In this document: piece after piece, positions 57,603 to 64,000 of the stretch | How positions within the stretch are numbered: the first letter of the stretch is position 1 | Layout: the number at the start of each line of letters is the position of its first letter | Origin: Lysobacteraceae bacterium P | GTDB lineage: Bacteria > Pseudomonadota > Gammaproteobacteria > Xanthomonadales > Xanthomonadaceae | DNA length: 64,000 bases | Reading direction: 5' to 3' | NCBI GenBank assembly: GCA_005503055.1 | Contig: SCOX01000004.1 | Location: 240,586-304,585, forward strand | Translations under genes and position numbers: made by a program | Notes under the pieces: model-generated | The model's input: only the letters and a program-made list of their open reading frames with translations | The model's database searches: none | Told to the model about the DNA's origin: nothing

Positions 57603-59090
57603 ATGAGCAAGGAACTGTTGCTGGTCGTGGACGCGGTCGCCAACGAAAAGGGCGTCCCGCGAGAGGTCATCTTCGAGGCCATCGAGGCCGCGTTGGCCTC
57701 GGCCGCGAAGAAGCGCTATCACGACGAGGACGTGCTGGTGCGCGTGTCGATCGACCAGAAGGACGGCAGCTACGAGACCTACCGCCGCATGGAGGTCGTC
57801 GCCGACGACGTCGTCATGGAGTCGCCGGATCGCCAGGTGCGCCTGATGGACGCCATCGACGAAGTCGAGGGCGTGGAAGTCGGCGACTACATCGAAGAGC
57901 AGATCGAAAACCCGGAGTTCGGCCGCATCGCCGCCCAGGCCGCCAAGCAGGTCATCGTCCAGCGCGTGCGCGAGGCCGAGCGCCAGCAGGTCGTCGATGG
58001 CTGGAAGGACCGCGTGGGCGAGCTGGTCACCGGCGTGGTCAAGCGCGTGGAGCGCGGCAACATCTACGTCGACCTGGGCGGCAACGCCGAGGCGATCATC
58101 CCGAAGGACAAGGGCATCCCGCGCGACGTGCTGCGTACCGGCGACCGCGTGCGCGGTTACCTGTTCGACGTGCGCAGCGAGCCGCGCGGCCCGCAGCTGT
58201 TCATCAGCCGAGCCGCGCCGGAATTCATGATGGAGCTGTTCAAGCTCGAGGTGCCGGAAGTCGGCCAGGGCCTGGTCTCGATCAGGGCCTGCGCGCGCGA
58301 TCCGGGCGACCGCGCCAAGATCGCCGTGCTCGCGCACGACAACCGCACCGACCCCATCGGCGCATGCATCGGCATGCGCGGTTCGCGCGTGCAGGCGGTG
58401 AGCAACGAGCTCAACGGCGAGCGCGTGGACATCGTGCTGTGGTCCGACAACCCGGCCCAGTTCGTCATCAACGCGATGGCGCCGGCCGAAGTCCAGTCGA
58501 TCATCGTCGATGAAGAGAAGCACTCGATGGACCTGGCCGTGGCGGAAGACCGCCTGGCCCAGGCGATCGGCAAGGGCGGGCAGAACGTGCGCCTGGCCAG
58601 CCGCCTGTCCGGTTGGCAGCTGAACGTGATGACCCAGGACCAGGTCACGGCGAAGTCGGAGGCCGAACAGACCGCCGCCCGCCAGCTGTTCCAGGAGAAG
58701 CTGGAAGTCGACGAGGAAATCGCCGGCATCCTGGTCTCGGAAGGCTTCAGCACGGTCGAGGAAATCGCCTACGTGCCGGTCGGCGAGCTGCTGGCGGTGG
58801 AGGGCTTCGACGAGGACATCGTCGAGGAACTGCGCTCGCGTGCCCGCGACGCCCTGCTGAACGAGGCGCTGGCGGCCGAGGAGGAGCTCGACGAGCACCA
58901 GCCGGCGGCCGACCTGCTCGAGCTGGACGGCATGGATGAAGCCACCGCCTACGCGCTCGCCGCGCGCGGCGTGGTCACCCGTGACGACCTGGCCGACATG
59001 GCCACCGATGAGTTGACCGATGTCGAAGGCATCGACGAGGCCCGTGCCGCCGCGCTGATCATGGAAGCGCGCAAGCACTGGTTCGAATGA
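57603..59090 (+). CDS. nusA: transcription termination/antitermination factor NusA
   Basis: A 495-aa RNA-polymerase-binding factor. The order is: NTD (about 1-125, with YETYRRMEVV), S1 domain (about 130-200, GVVKRVERGNIYVDLGGNAE), KH1-KH2 (about 200-345, with GACIGMRGSRVQ and AIGKGGQNVRLA), and two C-terminal AR helix-hairpin-helix repeats (about 360-495). The layout is as in Escherichia coli. ATG 57603 has GGAGCTAGAAAG upstream. Confidence 0.97.
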   Translation: MSKELLLVVDAVANEKGVPREVIFEAIEAALASAAKKRYHDEDVLVRVSIDQKDGSYETYRRMEVVADDVVMESPDRQVRLMDAIDEVEGVEVGDYIEEQIENPEFGRIAAQAAKQVIVQRVREAERQQVVDGWKDRVGELVTGVVKRVERGNIYVDLGGNAEAIIPKDKGIPRDVLRTGDRVRGYLFDVRSEPRGPQLFISRAAPEFMMELFKLEVPEVGQGLVSIRACARDPGDRAKIAVLAHDNRTDPIGACIGMRGSRVQAVSNELNGERVDIVLWSDNPAQFVINAMAPAEVQSIIVDEEKHSMDLAVAEDRLAQAIGKGGQNVRLASRLSGWQLNVMTQDQVTAKSEAEQTAARQLFQEKLEVDEEIAGILVSEGFSTVEEIAYVPVGELLAVEGFDEDIVEELRSRARDALLNEALAAEEELDEHQPAADLLELDGMDEATAYALAARGVVTRDDLADMATDELTDVEGIDEARAAALIMEARKHWFE

Positions 59091-59179
59091 ATACCGCGTC
59101 GGCCTGCCCTGGAACACGGGGCTAGAATGACGCCAACACGCACGGGACCCGTCCCGCGCCAAGAGGACACGGAATCCGA

Positions 59180-61786
59180 ATGTCGCAGCAAACCACCATC
59201 CGCAAGCTGGCCGAACTGGTGAACACGCCGGTCGAGAAGTTGCTGGAGCAGCTGGCCGAGGCCGGCATGACCTTCAGCGGCCCCGACCAGGTCGTCACCA
59301 GCATCGAGAAAGTCAAGCTGCTCGGCTTCCTCAAGCGCGCCCACGGTAAGGCCGACAAGGCCGACGAACCCGGCGAAGCGTCGAAGAAGATCACGCTCAA
59401 CCGCAGCCGCAAGCAGGAAATCACTGTCGGCGGCGGCAAGAACAAGACCACCGTCGACGTCGTCGTGCGCAAGAAGGTCACGCTGGTGAAGCCGGCGGAC
59501 GGGCAGGCGGGCGGAGGTGGCGACGAGCGTGCCGAGATCCTGCGCAAGCTGGAGGAATCCAAGCAGCGCAACCTCGCCGAGCAGGAGAAGCTGGCTGCCG
59601 ACGACAAGCGTCGCGCCGACGCGGTCGATTCCGCGCGCCGCGAGGCCGAGGACGCCGCGCGCCTGAAGGCCGAGGAAGAGGCCAAGGCCAAGCTCGCCGA
59701 TGCCAGCGCGCTGGCCGCCGACGAAGAGACCCCGGCCGTGCGCAAGCCGACGACCGGTCATGGCCACGGCCATCCGCCGCGTCCGGCGACCGCGCCGCGG
59801 GCACCCGAAGCGCCGCGTGGGCCCGCCCACAAGACGCGCGGCTCGCACGTCATGGTCACCACGGTCGAAGACGACGACCGCACCAACCGTTTCGCCGGAC
59901 AGATGCACCTGAGCGCTTCCGAGCGCGCGCGTCGCACCACCAGTTCGCGCGGGAAGGCCAAGCCGCAGCGCCGTCAGGCCGAGCAGGCCCGTTCGGGCAG
60001 CGGCTTCACGCGCCCGACGGCCCCGATCGTGCGTGAAGTCGCGATCGGCGAGACCATCACGGTCGCCGACCTGGCGCAGAAGCTAGCCCTGAAGGGCGGC
60101 GAGGTGGTGAAGGCGCTGTTCAAGATGGGCGTCATGGCGACCATCACCCAGTCCATCGATCACGACACCGCTGCGCTGGTCACCGAAGAGCTGGGCCACA
60201 TCGTCGTCAAAGCCGATGCGGACACCGCCGAAGACGCTCTGCTGGCGCATGTGGAAGAGAACCAGGGCGAGCGCGTCGCGCGTCCGCCGGTCGTGACCAT
60301 CATGGGCCACGTCGACCACGGCAAGACCTCGCTGCTGGATTACATCCGCCGCACCAAGGTGGCCTCCGGCGAAGCCGGCGGCATCACCCAGCACATCGGC
60401 GCGTACCACGTGGAAACCGGCAAGGGCGTCATCAGCTTCCTCGACACCCCGGGCCACGCCGCGTTCACTTCGATGCGCGCGCGCGGCGCCAAGCTGACCG
60501 ACATCGTGGTGATCGTGGTCGCTGCCGACGACGGCGTCATGCCGCAGACGAAGGAAGCGATCCAGCACGCGAAGGCGGCCGGCGTGCCGCTGATCGTGGC
60601 GATCAACAAGGTCGACAAGTCCGACGCCGACCCGCTGCGCGTGAAGAACGAACTGCTCAGCGAGCAGATCGTGGCCGAGGAGTTCGGCGGCGAAACCCAG
60701 ATGGTGGAGCTGTCGGCCAAGACCGGCCAGGGCGTGGACGACCTGCTCGACGCGATTTCGCTGCAGGCCGAAGTGCTCGAACTCAAAGCCATGCCGACCG
60801 GCCGCGCCAACGGCACGGTGATCGAATCCGCACTGGACAAGGGTCGCGGTCCGGTCGCAACCGTGCTCGTGCAGCAGGGTGAACTGCGCAAGGGCGATTA
60901 CCTCGTGTGCGGCGTGCAGTACGGCCGCGTGCGTGCGCTGTTCGATGAAACCGGCAAGCAGGTGGAAGGCGCCGGTCCCTCGATCCCGGTGCAGGTGCTC
61001 GGCTTGTCCGGCGTGCCGGACGCGGGCGACGACTTCGTGGTCGTCGACGACGAGCGCCTGGCCAAGGACGTCGCGCAGCAGCGCGACGCCAAGCGCCGCG
61101 AATCGCGCCTGGTCGCCGCCGCCGGCAACCGCATGGAAGACATCATGGCCCAGATGGGCAAGGGCGAGGGCCAGCTGAGCCTCAACCTCGTCGTCAAGGC
61201 CGACGTGCAGGGTTCGGTCGAAGCGTTGCGCCAGTCGCTCACCGCGCTGTCCAACGACCAGATCCGGATCAACGTGATCAGCTCCGGCGTGGGCGGCATC
61301 ACCGAGTCCGACGCCAACGCCGCGCTCACCGCGAAGGCGACGATCATCGGCTTCAACGTCCGTGCCGACGCTTCGGCGCGCAAGGTGGTCGAAGGCAACG
61401 GCGTGGACCTGCGCTACTTCTCGATCATCTATGACGTGATCGACCAGGTGAAGCAGGTCGCGTCCGGCATCCTGGGCGTGGAGATCCGCGAAGAGATCAT
61501 CGGTACCGCCGAGGTCCGCGATGTCTTCCGCAGCTCCAAGTTCGGTGCGGTCGCCGGCTGCATGGTGGTCGAGGGCGTGGTCAAGCGGAACAAGCCGATC
61601 CGCGTCCTGCGCGACAACGCCGTCGTCTTCGAAGGCGAGCTGGAATCGCTGCGCCGCTTCAAGGAGAACGTCGACGAAGTGCGCAACGGCACCGAGTGCG
61701 GCATCGGCGTGAAGGCGTACAACGACGTCAAGCCGGGCGACCAGATCGAGTGCTTCGAGCGCATCGAAGTCCAGCGCACGCTGTAA
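59180..61786 (+). CDS. infB: translation initiation factor IF-2
   Basis: An 868-aa GTPase that brings fMet-tRNA to the 30S subunit. An N-terminal IF2_N domain ([20 protein letters not shown]) is followed by a highly charged linker (about 100-270). The G domain then has G1 [14 protein letters not shown] (about 376-389), G3 DTPGHAAF and G4 NKVDKSDAD. Domains 2-4 end at QRTL. ATG 59180 has AAGAGGACAC upstream; TAGAAT at 59124-59129 is a possible internal -10. The 3' end meets a GATTCGGG inverted repeat. Confidence 0.97.
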   Translation: MSQQTTIRKLAELVNTPVEKLLEQLAEAGMTFSGPDQVVTSIEKVKLLGFLKRAHGKADKADEPGEASKKITLNRSRKQEITVGGGKNKTTVDVVVRKKVTLVKPADGQAGGGGDERAEILRKLEESKQRNLAEQEKLAADDKRRADAVDSARREAEDAARLKAEEEAKAKLADASALAADEETPAVRKPTTGHGHGHPPRPATAPRAPEAPRGPAHKTRGSHVMVTTVEDDDRTNRFAGQMHLSASERARRTTSSRGKAKPQRRQAEQARSGSGFTRPTAPIVREVAIGETITVADLAQKLALKGGEVVKALFKMGVMATITQSIDHDTAALVTEELGHIVVKADADTAEDALLAHVEENQGERVARPPVVTIMGHVDHGKTSLLDYIRRTKVASGEAGGITQHIGAYHVETGKGVISFLDTPGHAAFTSMRARGAKLTDIVVIVVAADDGVMPQTKEAIQHAKAAGVPLIVAINKVDKSDADPLRVKNELLSEQIVAEEFGGETQMVELSAKTGQGVDDLLDAISLQAEVLELKAMPTGRANGTVIESALDKGRGPVATVLVQQGELRKGDYLVCGVQYGRVRALFDETGKQVEGAGPSIPVQVLGLSGVPDAGDDFVVVDDERLAKDVAQQRDAKRRESRLVAAAGNRMEDIMAQMGKGEGQLSLNLVVKADVQGSVEALRQSLTALSNDQIRINVISSGVGGITESDANAALTAKATIIGFNVRADASARKVVEGNGVDLRYFSIIYDVIDQVKQVASGILGVEIREEIIGTAEVRDVFRSSKFGAVAGCMVVEGVVKRNKPIRVLRDNAVVFEGELESLRRFKENVDEVRNGTECGIGVKAYNDVKPGDQIECFERIEVQRTL

Positions 61787-61795
61787 GCGTGCGGT

Positions 61796-61891
61796 GGGAT
61801 TCGGGATTGGAGATTCGGGATTCGCAAGAATCGCCGAACCCAGTCCCGCGCCCCTGCTTTTACGAATCCCGCATCCCGAATCCCGAATCCC
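61796..61891. repeat. GATTCGGG-unit inverted repeat in the infB-rbfA spacer
   Basis: The left arm (61796-61824) has GATTCGGGATT and GATTCGGGATTCG units, and the right arm (61863-61891) is their reverse complement. The repeat fills the whole infB-rbfA gap and ends at the base before the rbfA GTG. It is the same family as 38140-38247. Confidence 0.85.
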
Positions 61892-62263
61892 GTGCCTAGC
61901 AAATCGTTCCATCGCACCGATCGCGTTTCCGCCCAGCTCCGCAGGGAGCTGGGCACGCTGGTGCACGAGGCCGTGCGCGAGCACGGCTTGCCGTCCGTCA
62001 GCGTCTCCGACGTGGAGGTCACGCGTGACCTCGCGCACGCCAAGGTCTTCGTCACCGCGCTCCAGGCGGAGCGTTCCAAGGAAGCCGTGAAGGCGCTGAA
62101 GGAACTGGCGCCGCAGATACGCTTCCAGCTCGGCCGCGCGGTGAAGATGCGCCACGTGCCCGAACTGCATTTCCATTACGACGACTCGGTCGATCGCGGC
62201 GAACGCATCGGCAACCTGCTGCGCGACGCGCCGCCGGCCTCCGATCACGACGCCGACGAATGA
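61892..62263 (+). CDS. rbfA: ribosome-binding factor A
   Basis: A 123-aa KH-fold factor for 16S rRNA 5' end maturation and cold growth. Signatures are [19 protein letters not shown] at the start, [20 protein letters not shown] in the middle, and [18 protein letters not shown] near the end. GTG 61892 is the only start that keeps the N-terminal helix; it is the base after the repeat, and no ribosome-binding site is visible, so translation may rely on coupling or the hairpin. Confidence 0.95.
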   Translation: MPSKSFHRTDRVSAQLRRELGTLVHEAVREHGLPSVSVSDVEVTRDLAHAKVFVTALQAERSKEAVKALKELAPQIRFQLGRAVKMRHVPELHFHYDDSVDRGERIGNLLRDAPPASDHDADE

Positions 62264-62420
62264 GCCCGGCGCGGGCCCGTTCCGCGCCGTCCGTCGTCTC
62301 CCCCCGCTTCCCGATTGCCCTGGCCGCGGATCCCCCGCAGGATTCGCACGGCAACCCGTCTCCGCGACTTTGCGACGTGGCGACGCGACTGCGGCGCCCA
62401 GTGGACTCCTGCGACGATCC

Positions 62421-63380
62421 ATGACGAAAGCCAAGACGCGCTTCCGCCCCCTCGACGGCATCCTGCTGCTGGACAAGCCGCAGGGCCTGAGCTCCAACCA
62501 GGCGTTGCAGCAGGCGCGCCTCCTGTTCCGCGCCGAGAAGGGTGGCCATACCGGCAGCCTCGATCCCCTGGCGACCGGCCTGCTGCCGCTGTGCTTCGGC
62601 GAGGCGACCAAGATCGCCGGCCTGCTGCTGGGCTCGGCCAAGGCTTACGAGACGACTGCCGTGCTCGGCCTGACCACCGACAGCGACGACGCCGACGGCG
62701 CGCCGCTGCTCGAACGCCCGGTCCCGGCGCTGGACGACGCGGCCATCGAGGCCGCGCTGGCGCCATTGCGCGGTCCGATCCGGCAACGTGCCCCGATCTA
62801 CTCGGCGCTCAAGCAGGGCGGCGAGCCGCTGTACGCCAAGGCCCGGCGCGGCGAAGTCATCGAAGCCCCCGAGCGTGACGTGGTCGTCCACCGCTTCGAA
62901 TTGGTCGAGCGCGACGGTCCGCGCCTGCGCCTCCACGTGGAGTGCGGTTCGGGCACGTACGTGCGCAGCCTGGTCCGCGACCTGGGCGAGACCCTGGGCT
63001 GCGGCGCCCACGTTGCGGTATTGCGGCGGACATGGGTCGATCCCTTCCGCGAACCGGGGATGCACACGCTGGACGGCCTGCGGTCGCTGCTCGACAGCGA
63101 CGGCGAGGCCGCGCTGGAGGCCTGCCTGCTGCCGATCGAGGCCGGCCTGGCGCACTTTCCCCGGGTCGAACTGGACGAGGCGGCCACGCGTCGGCTGGGT
63201 CAGGGGCAGACCGTGGACTGTGCTGCGGGCGAAGAGGGGCCGGTCGCGGTGTTCGATACCGCCGGACGCTGCCTCGGCATCGGCCAGCGCACCGATGCGC
63301 GTCTCGCTCCGCAGCGGCTGTTCCGCTGGGCGGCGCAGGGTGCGGGCGAGCCTGAACAGGCGGCTGGATCGCCAGCGTGA
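62421..63380 (+). CDS. truB: tRNA pseudouridine55 synthase
   Basis: A 319-aa enzyme that makes pseudouridine 55 in the tRNA T-loop. The catalytic Asp48 is in [17 protein letters not shown]; other marks are [13 protein letters not shown] and [16 protein letters not shown]. The C-terminal PUA-like part follows. ATG 62421 ([11 protein letters not shown]) is used; a longer in-frame start at 62370 adds unconserved residues. It is 157 bp after rbfA. Confidence 0.96.
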   Translation: MTKAKTRFRPLDGILLLDKPQGLSSNQALQQARLLFRAEKGGHTGSLDPLATGLLPLCFGEATKIAGLLLGSAKAYETTAVLGLTTDSDDADGAPLLERPVPALDDAAIEAALAPLRGPIRQRAPIYSALKQGGEPLYAKARRGEVIEAPERDVVVHRFELVERDGPRLRLHVECGSGTYVRSLVRDLGETLGCGAHVAVLRRTWVDPFREPGMHTLDGLRSLLDSDGEAALEACLLPIEAGLAHFPRVELDEAATRRLGQGQTVDCAAGEEGPVAVFDTAGRCLGIGQRTDARLAPQRLFRWAAQGAGEPEQAAGSPA

Positions 63381-63414
63381 AGAACGTCTCGCGCACGCGC
63401 CATCGTCGGGCGGG

Positions 63415-63443
63415 TCGCAATCGCGCGGCCCTGCTGTTACAAT
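63415..63443 (+). promoter_or_regulatory. possible rpsO promoter
   Basis: TACAAT (63438-63443) as -10, with TCGCAA (63415-63420) 17 bp upstream as a poor -35. It lies about 140 bp before rpsO, leaving room for a leader as in rpsO of other gammaproteobacteria. Confidence 0.35.
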
Positions 63444-63580
63444 TTCGCCGCTTTTCAAGCACCTAAGCAGTTCCCTTTCGCAACACTCCTTAAGCAAACG
63501 GCGAGCCACGCGGTGCGTCGACGCGGGTCATTCCGGTCGATTCGCTTCTGCAGGCCACGCATCCAAGAGGCAATACATAG

Positions 63581-63841
63581 ATGTCCATCGACACCAGCAA
63601 AGTCATCGAAGACAACAAGCGCGGCGCCAACGACACCGGTTCGCCGGAAGTCCAGGTCGCCCTGCTGACCGCTCGCATCGAGCAGCTGACCGGCCACTTC
63701 AAGGTCCACAAGCAGGACCACCACAGCCGTCGCGGCCTGCTGCAGATGGTCAACCGCCGCCGCAGCCTGCTCGATTACCTCAAGCGCAAGGACAACGAGC
63801 GCTACAAGGCCCTGATCGAGAAACTCGGTCTGCGTCGCTAA
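63581..63841 (+). CDS. rpsO: 30S ribosomal protein S15
   Basis: An 86-aa primary 16S-binding protein. It matches S15 throughout: [37 protein letters not shown] and [12 protein letters not shown], ending EKLGLRR. It follows AAGAGGCAATAC. The length (about 89 in Escherichia coli) is normal. A strong terminator comes 11 bp after the stop; pnp is expected beyond the window. Confidence 0.97.
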   Translation: MSIDTSKVIEDNKRGANDTGSPEVQVALLTARIEQLTGHFKVHKQDHHSRRGLLQMVNRRRSLLDYLKRKDNERYKALIEKLGLRR

Positions 63842-63852
63842 ACGATTCACCG

Positions 63853-63886
63853 ACCGCGGCGCAGCGATGCGCCGCGGTTCGTTTTT
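63853..63886 (+). terminator. rho-independent terminator after rpsO
   Basis: An 11-bp stem ACCGCGGCGCA (63853-63863) / TGCGCCGCGGT (63868-63878) with a GCGA tetraloop is followed by TCGTTTTT. It is the best terminator in the window. Confidence 0.9.
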
Positions 63887-64000
63887 GAGGTCGCAATACC
63901 GGTTCGGCGCGCATGGCGCGCTCCGTTCCTTCTGTGAGGTCGCAATACCGGTTCGGCGCGCATGGCGCGCTCCGTTCCTTCTGTGAGGTCGCAATACCGG
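63886..64000. repeat. 49-bp perfect tandem repeat array (runs off the window)
   Basis: Units TGAGGTCGCAATACCGGTTC... start at 63886, 63935 and 63984; the first two are identical over 49 bp and the third is cut by the window edge after 17 identical bases. Each holds GCGCGC-ATG-GCGCGC, a self-complementary core. The array starts inside the U-tract of the rpsO terminator. Confidence 0.95.

Noticed and set aside
63455..63994. 179-codon minus-strand frame over rpsO and the tandem array
   Set aside because: It is antisense to rpsO, and its repeated NRYCDL/ERSAPCAP peptides come only from the 49-bp units.
63886..64000. CRISPR array at the right edge
   Set aside because: The units are directly tandem with no spacers; two full 49-bp copies are identical and abut each other.

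Overview
The window is a stretch of chromosome from a high-GC gammaproteobacterium. It most likely belongs to the Xanthomonadaceae/Lysobacteraceae (Lysobacter or Luteimonas type). I infer this from gene content and order: pxpBC with DUF969, prmB-aroC, asd-fimV-truA-trpF with a divergent LysR regulator and trpBA, accD-glmM, tpiA-secG-tRNA-Leu(GAG), a 14-gene nuo operon, and tRNA-fMet upstream of rimP-nusA-infB-rbfA-truB-rpsO. Very high third-position GC produces many long antisense open frames, which I ignored. GTG starts and 4-bp ATGA/GTGA stop-start overlaps are common.

Layout. 1-3.8 kb (minus): a compact operon for 5-oxoproline use (pxpB, pxpC, a 54-aa membrane protein, pxpA, then DUF969 running off the left edge), preceded by a dienelactone hydrolase and a HIT protein. 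4-14.5 kb: rimO, DUF4010/MgtC-like membrane protein, GNAT, greB, two exported proteins, a HerA-like ATPase, a MltD-like transglycosylase, DUF6891, lysoplasmalogenase and psd. 14.6-24 kb: SCO, prmB, aroC, a hydroxyacid dehydrogenase, asd, fimV, truA, trpF. 24-34.8 kb: a 42/43-bp tandem repeat array, TrpI-like regulator, trpB, trpA, accD, glmM, a YejM-like membrane hydrolase, a 2OG-Fe oxygenase, a deoxyinosine glycosylase, tpiA, secG, tRNA-Leu. 35-50.1 kb: complete nuoA-N, encoding NADH:quinone oxidoreductase. 50.2-50.3 kb: tRNA-fMet (metY).

50.25-56.65 kb is a small degenerate integrated element. A perfect 16-bp direct repeat (50247-50262 and 56631-56646) corresponds to the 3' end of tRNA-fMet and marks attL and attR. 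Inside are a serine recombinase lacking its catalytic N-terminus, a T7-gp4-like primase-helicase and an antirepressor-like gene both cut off where they meet tail to tail, a HigBA toxin-antitoxin pair, an HTH protein and three small unknowns. The element splits the metY-rimP-nusA linkage known from enterobacteria.

57-64 kb is the rimP-nusA-infB-rbfA-truB-rpsO translation/transcription cluster. It ends in a strong terminator and a 49-bp tandem array that runs off the right edge.

The most notable non-genic content is a set of dispersed and tandem repeats. Long inverted repeats built from GATTCGGG units lie inside nuoD-nuoE and infB-rbfA. Another inverted repeat lies inside trpB-trpA. There are also GTAG-type REP pairs, CGTCATYCC palindromes and the two tandem arrays. 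In several places the repeats supply the start, stop or C-terminal tail of a neighbouring gene.
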